In this document: positions 27,143 through 40,500 of the stretch, piece by piece | How positions within the stretch are numbered: position 1 is the stretch's first letter | Layout: each line of letters starts with the position of its first letter | From: Micropterus salmoides | Lineage: Eukaryota; Chordata; Actinopteri; Centrarchiformes; Centrarchidae | NCBI RefSeq assembly: GCF_014851395.1 | Contig: NW_024040485.1 | Location: 18,650,620-18,714,619, forward strand | DNA length: 64,000 bases | Direction of reading: 5' to 3' | The notes under the pieces: generated by a model | Told to the model about the DNA's origin: nothing | The model's database searches: none | What the model saw: only the letters and a program-made list of their open reading frames with translations | Program-made: the position numbers and the translations under genes

Positions 27143-30100
27143 AAACAAACTTGGAACAGCTTAAAACTTCTCTGCTAGTGCCCCCCCATACAAAAGGTAT
27201 TAATATTGATGGTTTTTGGTCCCTCCTTTTTAATATTTTTTTTGCTTTGAATTGCAGGATAATCATGATCTATGTTTTGGACCTATGGTTCCTACAATGC
27301 TTTCGGGAAAGTATAATGTTGCCATGTAGTCAGTTAGTTAGCTGTGACTTTGGTGTTTCGGCAAATTCGCACAATTAATAGAATGCTGAACCAATAGCAT
27401 GTTTGTGTTTTACCCATGGACGTAAAGACAACTCTCACTGGATTACTTTTATACTGAAGTATCTGATGATTCTCAGGCAAGTTCTGGAGTTATAAGAAGC
27501 ATGTTTTTTGTATGAAAGGGATTTATGGAAGTTTATCCTTGATTGACTTCCGATCATTCAAGATTCAAGACGGCAGCTTTTGGATTACGCTTCGTAGTGC
27601 TTTTTGTGTTTTTGTTTATTAATGCGGTTTTCTGCCGTCCCTCTCTTGGTAACATTTACCAGAGAAGAGCTCTTAAATATTGGCCTTTCCACTATTTGTC
27701 AATATGTCTATATTGTTTTTGTTCATAGTGTGTATATTTGTGTTGTCTACACTGAAGTCTTTGTCTGATTTTATTTTATTTTTATTGTGATTTTGTATTT
27801 TTGTATGAGTTGGCACATCGAGAGCAATGTACAGTCCTGAGTCAAATTCTTCTTATGTGTACACATACATGGCAATAAAGCTGATTCTGATATAATTGTA
27901 TCCTCAGAAAGTGATCAGTGACACTGATGAGACGTATTGCGAATTTTGACACAGTTGCCTTTCACCTCAGGTTGAATCTTTGCCTCATGTGACGTCTCTC
28001 AGTCCAAACCACACCTCTCTCAGTTTTTGTCTTAGTGGATAAAAATGTACTTGTAAATGTTTAGGAAGGAAGATGATTTTAGTCCCAGCAGCCAGATTGA
28101 TGGAGTCTGTGAGTCAGGGATCTTTCACACCTGATTAATGTTGATGGCAGCTGAAGTATATTTTTTACATCACTGATTGTGTGTTTGTGTTTATCTACAA
28201 GCCTTGTGAGCACTTTCCTCCCACATATTTATTTTTATTTTTTTTACACGTAAGTGCATACACATGTTGTTGTATTTGTGTATGCATATGCGTGTGCATC
28301 CCAACTGCAGGTTTGTATGTTTTTTGCATGCTTTGGTGTGGTTGTATGCTTGAGTTTGCATACCAGCAGGCTGCGTTGCTTGTGTATATGTGGATATGTG
28401 TTTATTGCCGCACATGCATGCTTTTGTGTATATTTCTGTATTCTCTCTGCCTAGCTCTATGATGTGTGTGTGTGTGTTTGAGGATGGGTGCTGTGCTGGC
28501 TCAATGAAACCCTCTCCTTTCTAGCTCTAGCAGAAGTAGAGCAGTGGAGCACACGTGAGGGAGAGGGAGCGTGGGTTATTGCAGTAATGGTTGCGCATGT
28601 GTAGAGATGCGGGGATGTGATCAAAGACTGGTTGTGTGAGTATGTTTGTGTGTGATCGTATATTGTATGATCGCAGAGCATCTTTTAATGTTTTTCATTT
28701 GTATGTTCTCTTTTTGTGGTGCTTATCTGTCAATGCACCTCTTTTTTGTGTGTTACTGTAAATACTGTATATAGATATGTGTGTCAGGGGATGGACTGCT
28801 GAGCTGAGGCCTCCCGGCTCTCCAGGGATTTTCACACCGCTCAGAGATGATTCTCTGCACGTGTTCAGTCATACATACACTTGCACCTCACATGGCCTGC
28901 AGATACATGCATTGTATAATATATTCTGCATTCTATGCAATATTTAGTGATATTTAGTGTATGAAGACATTTAATATCACAGTGTGACTGAAATTTCATT
29001 AGTCATTATCTTTAGCCAGTCTCCTTCTTTTTTTGTGTTCGGCCTGTGTGAAATGATGGGCCGTATGTTATCCATTTAGCACGTACATTTCAAAAGTGGC
29101 AGGCAAAAAAAATACTTGCCTACCACAGTGGCAGGCAAGCAAAGTTAATCTCAGACTCCATCTGTATGTATTTAAGTGGAAGCCTACACATTGTACTTAT
29201 GTCCTGATCTTCTGTCCTCTATGCCCCGTTCACCTCCTGCTTGCTATTTCTGTCTGTGGATTCTTTTGTTAATCCAGCATTAAGGTTTTTCCCAGCTGTG
29301 AATATGGAAGCCCCCGGAGCCAGAAGCAATCCCTCTGTTCCCTTTCACACACACACACACACCACACACACACACCCTCCCCCCCCCTCACTCACAAAAC
29401 CTCACAGATATACTGTGTCCTGTAATGTCCTGACATGGGTTGACACATGCAACTGTGTTAAAAACGAGTCACTGCTAAAGCTCATAAATGTGATTGCATG
29501 CTTTAAAGCACAGATCGCATGCGTTAATACCCACTTGATGCATTCACACACACACACACACACAGTATTGGTCTCAATCCCATAGTTCTTTTGTTATAAC
29601 ATCTGTGCAACGGATTGCAGAGTTACTGTGGGAAAAATTGTGTAGCCAGATTTTCTCTTTTCACAACACAAAGTACAATCAGGACAGAGATTATAATCTA
29701 CAGGTGTGTGTGTGTGTGTGTGTGTGTGATAGAGAGAGCGAGCGAGCAATAAGCAGAAAGAGAGAATATTATGGTACATACAGTATGTGCACAGTACTAA
29801 GGGATAACGTGTAAAGAGAATGAGAGGGAGGAGAGTTGGACACCAACAGCACAATACACACTAGCAGAATTAATAAGAGAAAGTGAGGGAGATGGCTGCA
29901 GGCCAGTCAAATTTCTTTTAAATGGAACTAAAGGTTTTATTTCCTTACAATATTAAATGAAATATATTTTAAACACACACATGAAGGAAAGAAAACTTTG
30001 AATTTGTCTGACAGAAAGTCGTAACATATAAGAAATACCTGCGCCACTGCAAGGAGCAAGCCCATAGACGTAAAGATGTAAACATGTGACATGTGCATGC

Positions 30101-30148
30101 GCATTCTCACACACACACTCTCGCACATATTGTCCTTTCCAACTCACC
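27143..30148. other. Intron segment with LINE-like tail and microsatellites
   Basis: No supported exon. It contains the repeat tail at 27730-27892, several short CA/TG runs (about 29349-29380 and 29704-29729) and a TG-rich, TGTGTTTGTG-like region at 28170-28480. Confidence 0.55.
27730..27892 (+). repeat. LINE/SINE 3' tail
   Basis: The segment ends CATGGCAATAAAGCTGATTC, a 3' terminus shared by many fish non-LTR retrotransposons. Upstream it is AT-rich and lacks a readable reverse transcriptase, so it is a 5'-truncated copy. The exact family is not assigned. Confidence 0.6.
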
Positions 30149-30197
30149 GTTGCCTAGGCGACCGGTGTCGACTACAGAGCACTGTTCCTATGGAAAC
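30149..30197. promoter_or_regulatory. RFX X-box-like site pair
   Basis: GTTCCTATGGAAAC at 30184-30197 matches the X-box consensus GTHNYYATRRNAAC exactly. GTTGCCTAGGCGAC at 30149-30162 is a near match, differing in the central AT and in the last half-site. RFX factors bind such imperfect palindromes, notably in ciliary gene control. The motif match is seen; function is inferred. Confidence 0.4.
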
Positions 30198-30610
30198 AAC
30201 AGATGCCTAAAGGAGGAAGATCATTAATTGGAATAAGAGAATATAGGAGAGAGGGATGAGGAAGACAAGAGACAAGGGACAGGAGGGAGGAGGATAATGA
30301 GGGAGAGAAAGTGTAGCTCAGCAGAGGTGTGGTCAGAAAGCCTGAAATGAAAAACCCATACACACTTAAATAAATCATTACGAAGGTGGTGTTTTTACTA
30401 TCAATTTTTATTTTCAGGTTATCTTTCTTAGTGTCTCTGTTAATAGGACCGTGCATTTGTTTATCCAGGTGACATAAGATGAAGCTCAACCTGGTCGGGA
30501 GTAAAACGGGGGGTAATCTATATTTAGAGTCGGTGTGTGAGAAATCAATGTAGGCCACAGTGGAGTACACCCCTTGCAGAAGGTTAGCAGACTACTCAAA
30601 TCTCCCCGGA

Positions 30611-30613
<3 letters not shown>

Positions 30614-30653
<40 letters not shown>
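30614..30653. repeat. (GT)n microsatellite
   Basis: An uninterrupted run of about 20 GT dinucleotides. Confidence 0.95.
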
Positions 30654-30654
<1 letters not shown>

Positions 30655-30929
30655 ATGTTTTTATATTCCTGAGCCTATCGCACCATATCACTGTTCGTCC
30701 CAGCCTCTTTGGTCAGACGTACCTCCACAGCCTTGTCAGATAAGTACCCCTTGATCAAAACAATGTCATCTAAGTGTGGTCTATGAAGACATAGTCACCC
30801 TGGAATTGTCAATGTTGAGGCTTAGTCTCTTTTTGTATTTTTGTTCAGTAGCTTAGGTCAAGTTTGCATTCTTACTACCACTTCTGGAAGCTATTTATCC
30901 ATTAGCTATCTTTGTCAAATCTCAGATCA

Positions 30930-31262
30930 AAATACATGGCAGTGACTAGTAACTTCCTGGGGTCTCCACTGGTTGCCTGGCAAGCTGTCATTTTTACACT
31001 TTGAGTACATATTAATCAGTGTGAATTAGTATTTATCAGTGAGCATTTGAGGTGCTAGTACTCAGAATTTGTTTCCTTTGGACAGAGCCAGGCAAGCTGC
31101 TTCCCCATGTCCAGTCTTCGTGCTAAGCTAAGCTCAGCGTCTGCTTGCTTTAGCCTTATTATTCACGAACAGATAGGAGTGTGGTATCGAATTTCTCATT
31201 TAACTCTCCCGTAGAAAGCAAATAATCAAATTTCCTAAAATGTCGAACTTTTGATTTTAATA
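30930..31262. repeat. Dispersed fish repeat ending in AAAATGTCGAACT
   Basis: The segment includes CCATGTCCAGTCTTCGTGCT, GCTAAGCTAAGCTCAGCGTC and, at its end, TTTCCTAAAATGTCGAACT. This order of words marks a MITE-like family that I recall as abundant in teleosts. Ends were not resolved and no coding potential was seen. Confidence 0.5.
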
Positions 31263-34200
31263 CAATTTGAACATTTTACTGTATGCTAGCCAAAAGTACA
31301 ACTTATTGTATTACTATGACTGTTGATTGTAAGGTGTTCCTGTTATTTTGTCCACTGTCCCATGGTTGCAGTCCAGTCTACTGTTGGTGCTTGGTTCTGT
31401 ATTTAATTTCATAGTGCTGCAGAAACAAATTGTTTAAAGTGTTCGAAAGAACTGCATCTCTGTTGCTTGTTGGGCCCTTCCACAGTGTTCCTTCATCAGC
31501 ATTACTCAGTTTAAAGTATTAAAAACAGTGGCACACATACTGTAAACATGCACTGTGATAACTGTCTATGCAATCACAGAAAGCCGGGCACTTAAACAAA
31601 AACTGCCCACTGCAAACCTTTTAAATGTGTTATTTTGTATTATTTATACAGGGTGCACTATTCCTCAGTTGGCTTCGGTGTCTGGAAGCTTCTTTCAATA
31701 AGATGCACTCTCCCTCTCCCTTTCTACCTCCGCCCCTATCTTTCCTCTCTTTTGTTCTTCGATCACAGAGTGTTAGAATGCAGGAGGATCGATACAGACA
31801 CTTTTCTGTCATTAAGGCCTTTCAAAGTCAGAGACGAGGGAGGGAGGGAGAGAAAGGAAAGGAGGCCTGGCTGAAATGCCTTGTGTTTATCTGTTACAGT
31901 TTCGGTCTCCTGTTGAATGTTTTCATTCCAGTTGAGGAGAGCTTAAGAGGTTGAGTCTGTTTTTGCGTCTATTAAAAAAACACCTTATGGAGAATGTTTT
32001 CTGTCATGCGCTGCACATTTAAAGATCAAGAACTTGAGCAAACATGCAGGCTTATGTTCATGCGAGTGCTATTACACCAGAGAGGAGGTTGCGTGCAGGG
32101 CAGGTCAGGGAAAACTCCAACATGGAAAAACACATTGCTCTGATATAACGGGGTCAACCACAGACCTGTGTGTTTTTTCTTTCTGTATGTTATATGTGTG
32201 TTTGGACATCTGGGGAATCCAATAGGTAAGAGGCATCTTTGTGCATGTAGGAGAAAGCCTCATCTTGTTTGTGTGTAAGTGCTGGTTCTGGATAGATAGG
32301 ACCCAGCTGACTGTGGAAACAGCCTTCCTCCGGACAGATCGTGTAAGTCATCAATTGTCCGCTGTGGACTCTCTTTTGGCTCAGCTTTTGCTGAAGTAGA
32401 ATAAAGAGACTTTGGAGAAAGCTCTTGTAGACTCTGAGCTCAAATTCTTTAGATGTCCTGCTAGCTTTGTATGACTTTGTAGTTTTTCTCAACATAGTTG
32501 GATTTGTTGCATTTTGGGGGATATTTAAAGGGTACTTGAACAATTTAACATAGGATGTTCATGAAGTGAAGGAAGAAAAAGAGACAACTTTCAAAACCAC
32601 AGAAAACATAACTGTTTAAGATCCCCTTGAGACATAAGAGGCTGGCAATACAAAGTTGTCAGAAAGTTCAATTACTTTGTTAACAATTTTTTAAGATAAA
32701 ACTACTCTTTCTCCCTCATTGCAAAATCCAAAATCTATGAATATGCAAATATTGTTGATTTCTGCTGCTTGAAGATGCTGAGTTTGTGTTTAGTTTTCTA
32801 CATCACACTTGTGTATCTTTGGTCTTGAACCACTGATTTGCCTTTACATTTACTTTACCCGATTTAGCCAGTGGATGTAAAATCAGCGTTCTAGTGTCAA
32901 ACTATGCACAAACATCATTCTGCACAGTGAAGTTCAAACATCCAGGTGAAGTAACAATAAGAAAAACACATTTTTGAGTGAAAGGGGACTTTACAGCACA
33001 ATACATGTACCTTAAAGCGGCAGTAATGTTTTGTTTTTTTTAAATAATGTATCAAATGACAACATGAAATTAAATGGGACAATAGGAATTTTTTTTATTT
33101 TACTGAATTTTTTCTGTTTTGATTAACTAAAATCTGCTCCAAAAACAGAAACACATCTGTTTGTGTCTTCTTTGATACCTCTAAGAGTTAGTATTGGACT
33201 GCTTCCCCATCAACAAATGTAACAGAAGCGGTGATTGGAAGATGAGGCCAAATGTCAGACACGATCATGTTATTTTCACCTTTGCTGTAACTAGGGCAGA
33301 CAGGTGGGGGTGTGTGTGTGTGTGTGTGTGTGTGTGTCTCCCGAATAACTTGCATTGGTGCGCTTACATTTTTCATTTAGTTGCACCGCCACAAAATGTA
33401 GGTGCATCCAAAGGTTAGAGTCTCTAAGTGTTAGAGGGTTAGAGTCCCCTTAGGGTAAGAGTCCGTAAGTGTTAAAAACAAGGATAGAGTGGGAGATGGG
33501 GAATCAAATGAGTAATAAAAGTAAAGGTGAGAGACCTGCCTGTTTTTATTTTCTATTTAACTCATTTAAAACATTTTTATATTTCCCTGTTGCTTGTATG
33601 TTTTATGTAAAGCACTTGAATGACCTTGTTGAAATGTGCTATACAAATAAACTTGCCTGATTTGCCATACCTTTCTAGCACCTTTAGCACCCTAACAGTA
33701 TATTCTAACCTTCTGTTATTTGTCATACACATTGATAGGAAAATGGTTGTAAACACGCAGATCGTAACAACTGTGATTGGTCAGCTTGGTAGCATCACAT
33801 TTCCTCCAAGCTCCCAGGAAGTGCTCTGTGCTTTGAAGCCAGTTTTACTAGTGGCCAAACAAGCGGCCGTAAAATGATGGATACTTTCTTTTCAGCGTCA
33901 CAACCCCTGCAAAATGACTCGTTTGACTCGAATTTGATCCATTTGGAGGATAACATTTGGAAAGTCTAGAAGAGCTGCACAATTATTAATTTACCCCCGT
34001 TCAAGTTAGCGGCGGGCTATTCTGGAAGTTAGCCAACTCACCAGCAGAAGTCAAGACAGTGGAACAACACAGACAGAGAGCGGCACAGACACCAACACAC
34101 AAGTCTAAATGCACCTTCCACGAGTTCATTTTGGGGAAAACACACACACACACACACACAGATAGAGGTGCAGTGACAAAAAAATGTTCAGCAAAATCAT

Positions 34201-37200
34201 AGGTGCACCAGTGCAACCACAAATAAAGATTTGTCGCATTAGACAGATTTTTGGGCACACGTGTGACCAAATTGGTTGCACTGGAGCCCAGCCGTGTGTG
34301 TGTGTGTGTGTGTGTAAGGTGTGTTGACAGAACTCACGGAGTGTGATTTCTGATCTTTTGGTCCCAATAATCGACCATAATCCCTGACCATAATAGTGTT
34401 GTGTGCATTAAGATGATGGTGTGTCAGCTCATTTAAGACCACATGGTTTACCTCACAACATCCTTTATGACTATATTTCCAAGTTTGTTTCTCTTTATTG
34501 GAATAAAAGGTGAAATTACAAAACTTCAGTAAACCAGTGGCTTGATTTTTAAAGGAGCAGAAGTGTATTCGCCTACTTTCCAGCTCATCCCCAGGTGTCT
34601 CATTGAATATCTGCTTATTTTCATCTCATTTTATGAAGCTAAATCCATCATGTTTTCATCTTCTTAAGCCGTCTGCCTCCTCTACTTTGTCTTTAATCTT
34701 ATTTCCTCCTCTTCCTTCTCTTTGTCCCATACCCCATATATCATTGCTATATGGTAGATAACCCTCTCAACTCCAGGCCAAAGCACGCTGCCAGATGTGC
34801 AGGGATCCCTGGGTTGAACAGCTGAATGCTACTGCTAAAGACACACACACACAAATAAACATGTTTCGGCGCACACGCACATAAACCACACAGATAAATC
34901 TGTGTCCTTGCATTTGTTTAGCACTGAAAAGACAGAGATCTGGTGAGCTTGTCTTTCCTTTCTCTTTGAGTCAGGCAGCGTGGCGTCGCACTAACTGCTT
35001 CTTGACAACCTTCAGATAATTATACATTTATTTAACTGACACCTCCCATACTGGAAGAAGCGTGACGAGGTGACAGTGACTTATGCAGCTGCAACGCAGT
35101 AGCTGCCAGCGGCTATCAGCAGGCTTTTGGCAGACACTGCACTGCGATTGTACATACACACACACGATATTGTATGTGGAAAAAATGTCATTATGGTTGC
35201 TGTTTGCCAAAAGAGAGTAGCGAGAAAGGCATAAATGAAGTCAAAGAAATGTCTTAAATGTCTGCCATTACTCAAAATAACCTTCATTTGAACAAATCTT
35301 AGCAAATAATATGTGTAACTGTATTTGTCATTAAGTGTACCTGGGTTTTGAGTGTTTAATTGCATATTTTAAATTACTTTTTCAAGGTCTCATTAACTCT
35401 AAAAGTTACGTAATGTTCTGATTGTCTCCTCTTACAGATGGTTGACTTGCATTTGTACCTCGTAAAATGACATCACATCGAAGATTCTGAAGAAAACTTT
35501 TTTTCCACAAAACAATTTGCCATGATTACTGTAGTTGTCGGTTGTTTCATCGGACAGAAGTGGAGCTGTGTAATACTCCCAATCAGTTAATTAAATCGCC
35601 TGCTTCAGTCTCATCAGACTATAGTCACTGTAAACTTGTTAACAAGTCTTCCACAGAAAACCCTGAGACAACTGTGACAATTCAGAGGACAGTTTGCCTT
35701 CCTGTCTTGGTTTGTCCATCAGATGTGGCCTCATCGCTCTCTTTTTGCTACCTGTTTATACTCTGACCCGTCCTTAGTTGAGAGGTTTGTTGACTGACTT
35801 TTGTATTGAATTGAATTTATTTTTGGCATGCTTGGATCCAGAGGAGAAGAGATAAGGACTCCTGTGTGTTTTAAGTTAAGTACTTTTCCACATATTCGTC
35901 AGTTGTGTCTAAAAAGAATGACAGAGGAGCCCCTCCCTGCAGATCATCACACAATCCTCTTGACTTCATTGTTGGAGAAGAAGCTATGCTATCTTGTTGT
36001 TGTGTATTGTTTGTTTTAATCTGTACAAAAACTGAAGTGTAAAAACAACAAATTGTTGTTTTACGTGGGGTTATGTGCCTGACTTTCTTGGTCAGGACCC
36101 ATTGCCTCTTGTAAAATTTCCCCAAATGGCAAACATTTCCTTTAATGTCAGATTTTTCAAGTTGTAAACTTTAAACAGGCTACTGCTAAAAACTGCAGTG
36201 CATGTAACAGCTATAATGTAGAAAGCCTGAACCCTCTGGTGCAGTTTGTCAGAGCGATTGAGTGAAGAAGCCTCAGACAGCGGGAACAAGTGTGCATCTG
36301 AAAGTGCGTGTGCGCGCGCGCATGCATCTATCCATCCATCTGTGATGTGGTGCTCCCTGCCAGTTGCTGCCCATATTGTCTGTCACTGGCTGTAGTACAC
36401 AACATGCTCCAAGGCTCTCTCTGTGCCAGCAGTTGAATAGACTAACCCAGCAGGCTGCAGTCCAACTTCAGCCAGGGAGAGATTAGAGAGCTAGATGGAG
36501 ATGAGGAGGGGGTGGTGTGTGCCCAAGAAGACGTTACGGGAAATCAAATGTTGTACAAAGGCTGGTTGGGCTGTAATTTCTGGGAAACTGCCTTTTATGC
36601 AGACATCTGCAAGTGAGCGTGTAAGGCTTGGATATACCTGGCGAACACAGCCAGTACTGCCTCCTTGTTATTTTCTCAGTAACAAACAATTTAGCTGTTT
36701 GCTGCACTTTCCTCTCTTACTCATATTATTTGTGATTGAGTGTATGTAGTGTGTTTGTTAAATGACCATTGGCTGTTATCTCAAACAGGGGATTTATATA
36801 ACCTCCCACAGTGAATTGACACTTGAGTCACACATCAAAACATGCATGTAAGCACACACAAATACATGCACAAAAACTCTTGTCCTTATGAAGATTTTTT
36901 CCCTCTTAAATCATCAGCACTACATACGTAACACGAACGCTTAGCATCAACTAATTTTAAGTCTCCCCTAGACCCTTAACACTCGTATATCTTCATAAAC
37001 AAATGAGGAGAGGTCTAAATTTCCCAGTTCTGAATGTCTGAAACTCAAATTTGTCCTCACAAAGATAGGAAGAGGAGAACAGGAAGGGCGAGTGTGTAAC
37101 TCCGTGTTTGGCTGTAGTGCCAGCCTTCAGCCATCACTGTGGTTATGTAATGTTTGCTCTACACAGGCAACAGACGTGTGAGATGAATGTCAATGAGGCT

Positions 37201-37547
37201 GCTCACTCCTTTTTCTCAAACTTGATCATGTTCATTATCAAACAATCCCCACACTTAATACAGCAATAAACCAGCCAGCCCTGGCCAGAAGATGTAGTTT
37301 AGAGTGAATTCTGCACTGAAGTTGTGGTGACAAGCGAGTTGTGTTAATGCTTGGATTGTACTTGTGGTGTGAGCTTGCACCAAAGTTGAGACCCCTCCAC
37401 TTTTCTTTCTATCCTTTTTTATGTTTTCTCTTCCCTCTCCCCGTTTATTTTTATTTTTTTTGCTTTTCTCTCCTCTATCCTCACCTCCCTCTGCTTCTCG
37501 GGCTACAAAATCTCCACCGCCCGACTCCCGAGTCTGTTCCAGGGCCT
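31263..37547. other. Intron segment, no gene
   Basis: Microsatellites at 33310-33338, 34139-34160 and 34293-34315, a short repeat tail at 33573-33662, and a degenerate GTTAGAGTC-type tandem near 33413-33470. No recognisable exon. Confidence 0.55.
33573..33662 (+). repeat. Retrotransposon 3' tail
   Basis: GTAAAGCACTTGAATGACC and GTGCTATACAAATAAACTTG are blocks typical of fish SINE/LINE 3' ends. The body upstream is not recognisable, so this is a truncated copy. Confidence 0.55.
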
Positions 37548-37577
37548 GTTTCCATAGCAACAAGTTACCATGGAAAC
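37548..37577. promoter_or_regulatory. Tandem RFX X-box motifs
   Basis: GTTTCCATAGCAAC (37548-37561) and GTTACCATGGAAAC (37564-37577) both match GTHNYYATRRNAAC exactly and lie 2 bp apart, on a similar helical face spacing of 16 bp centre to centre. The arrangement looks like a composite RFX binding site within an intron. Binding and any target gene are inferred. Confidence 0.5.
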
Positions 37578-40500
37578 TAGGTGATAGTGCAGCACATCCC
37601 ATCCTGCTTTCGCCAGGCGAGAGGTGTTCGTAAAAGGAAAGTTTGTTTTGCCCATCTCCTGTTTATCGAAATCAAGATGAAGCTGTACTTAAAAAATGCA
37701 TTTTAAACCCACTGAGAAATTGTATGCCATGTATACAGTCATGCAATTTGAATAAACTTAGTCTTTTAGGCATTTTAAACATCCAAATTTCACCCTCCAT
37801 TCATTTAAAGGAATGAATGAATACAGTAACATGTTGAGGTTTTAGCTTCAAACCAAGCTGCTGAACATATCACAAGATTCCTAAATCTTGATTAATACAG
37901 TGTTTTAAAGGTTAAAAACCATGTCTGCCTTGTTTGCCTGACCTTTTGTCCAAAACCTCAAATCTCAATCAGAATTTATATGCCGAGCCACTTGCAGAAT
38001 ATAGATGTGTCCATGTATATCTGTGATATATTCCTTTTCTCCCCCTTCTGTCTTTCCCCAGCCTATGAAATCACAATTTTTACTGTCCCTCCGAGCCTCT
38101 GCATTGTGTACAATGTGAGAGACATCCAAGGGCTTGAAATAACTGTACCACTTGCAAAATGATGCAATTATACAGAAACGGCAAAAAATGGACTCTGCTT
38201 TTATGTCACTTCAAATTTAGAAATAGATGGGAAGAAAGAGATAACAGTCGAGCTTTCAGAAGACAAAGCAGCTCACGTGTAAAGGGAGGGTCGGGGGGTA
38301 TGTTTTGCTGTGTGAAATGTTCAGAACGGTTATAATGCTCTAGAGTCCCTCCACTTGCTTAAAACCTTTTGGGACTACTGTATGTGGTCAGTTGGTTCTG
38401 ACCTGTATGAAAGTGCGACAGTGTGGGCGTCCCTGTCTGTTGTGCGGTTTCGTCTGTAGCCAGATTGTTGCTCCAGTACTTACTACATTATAAAAAAAAC
38501 AAGCCGGGGGAGCAAGTTCATTTTCACATAACAATCACAGCTTTTTGAATCCAAGAGATGGAGATGGAGAGACAGACAGAGGGACTAAAAAAAAAAGAGC
38601 GACAGATAAGCAGAGCACAAACAAACAGAAGGTGCGACAGAATGATGGAGCGACCGTGTTAGGCCTGCTGCTGAGGTGGTATCATCCTGCTACTACCAAA
38701 CTGTTATGTAACTGTATTTAAATGTACTACCATACAAAATGTCACAAATGAGTCCTCTGCATATTCCTTCATTGAGACCATATCAGAAGATCCACATCAG
38801 AAGATCCATACAACACAGCAGTAAAGCTTGTACTGCATGAAAGTTTCATCTTCTCTTTTCCAGTTAAAGCCGTACTTTATATTAGTGGATGAAGGATGTG
38901 AGGCGACCTAAGTGGGCAAGCTACAACCCACTCTCTAATGCTCTAGCCGACCTGGTTTGGGGCACGTGATTAGATGCTGCTGTAGCAGTCTACAAGCTGC
39001 ATATTCTGCCCGCAGGATCAACCACAAAAATAGCTCCCAAATAATAGCAACAGTTCACTAGTACTTAGCGTGAGTCAGGACACTATTGAGTGTCTGCTGA
39101 ATTGGATGTGACATTTTAAGGTTGGACAAAGCAGCTCACAGCAGTGGGCATTTGATTGTTTGTTGTGGTTATTCACTGGCTGGGCCAGACACCGTAAAAA
39201 GGAATGAGGTGGATTTTATTTTTCGAGGCATTTTTTAGGCACTCAGCTTGTCAGCTGTTGATTATTTATTTTTTTAAGAGTTGTTTCAGGCTTTGATGTG
39301 CAGTGTTACACTCTGCAGCTTTGATGCCGGTGGCAAGATGCGAAGGGATTTGTTCAGTCCCCTTTGGGATTAGCTCTGGGAAAAGCACTCTTGATGTTGT
39401 TTGTCATTACTGTCCATAGAAATCAGGATAATGTGCATTTGTGAAAATATGTAGTCAACTATACTAAAGGCATATTTGACAACATTACATCAGTTGATTT
39501 GCAATTAAATTTGATGTCATCCTATTGACTATAATGTATGTACTTTACAACACTACTAACCATTACCTAAACTGAACCGTGACTTATTTATTGGTTTTCC
39601 TCCCTTCCACACAACTCCATGAAGCTGTAATTAACTAACTTGCTTGAGATAGATTTACATTTACTCTGCAATAACATCATACATAGATTACGTTTTATTT
39701 ATTGATTATTTTCTGGATTTAAGTATTATGCCCCACAGGGATGTCAACATTAGCATCATCGCGATCATATTGATCTCCCTGTTCAGCTGTTCAGAAGTAA
39801 AGTGAAGTGACTGAAGGAAAAGTCTCCAGTTGCTAGAGGCAAATCACAGTTTGTTCTTGTTTTGTTCACGGGAGGACAGAGTTTGCAAAGTTACATAACT
39901 TATCAAAATGTGGTTGGAATACTGATCTGTCTGTTACAATAGTACAGCTGTGGAGAGAAAGCTCTTACAGTAAAACGACAAGCAGGCGGCAGCAGCAGAG
40001 GTCTTCTTGTTTTCTCTTAGAATGAGAAAAAGGAGTGAAAGACAGGAGGTAAATAATTTATTGTTTAAAGATCCAACAATAAACAAGTCATGACCGTGAT
40101 ACATAGTTAAATCCGTGTTGTGGTCTATATTTAGGCCTCAAATGCATCTTCAGTATCAAGTGCCTCTCAGGCAAAAGCTCATTGGGGGCTGAGGGTTACG
40201 CCACAACACTTTTGTCTCCCTGACCTGATCAGACCTGACCTGTGACTGAATCTTGTTCTTTATTTAAAACAGAACATGAAGTAACTGCAGTGAACACTTG
40301 CGATAATAAGCAGTCAGTCGCAGTTTTTTTTAGTGTTAAAATATAAAATAAGATGTGTTGATGAAAGCTGAATATAAATTTAGGTCAAATCTCAGCAGTT
40401 TCTTGTTTTTGATTTCCAAACTACACACACGCATTTCCAGTTGAGCGGTATGAATTATGTTATTGTATGAATACATGATAATGATTGCCTCCGGGTTTTG

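Noticed and set aside
33413..33475. Telomere-like TTAGGG pattern
   Set aside because: Only degenerate GTTAGAGTC-type units, with a single TTAGGG; not an interstitial telomeric repeat.
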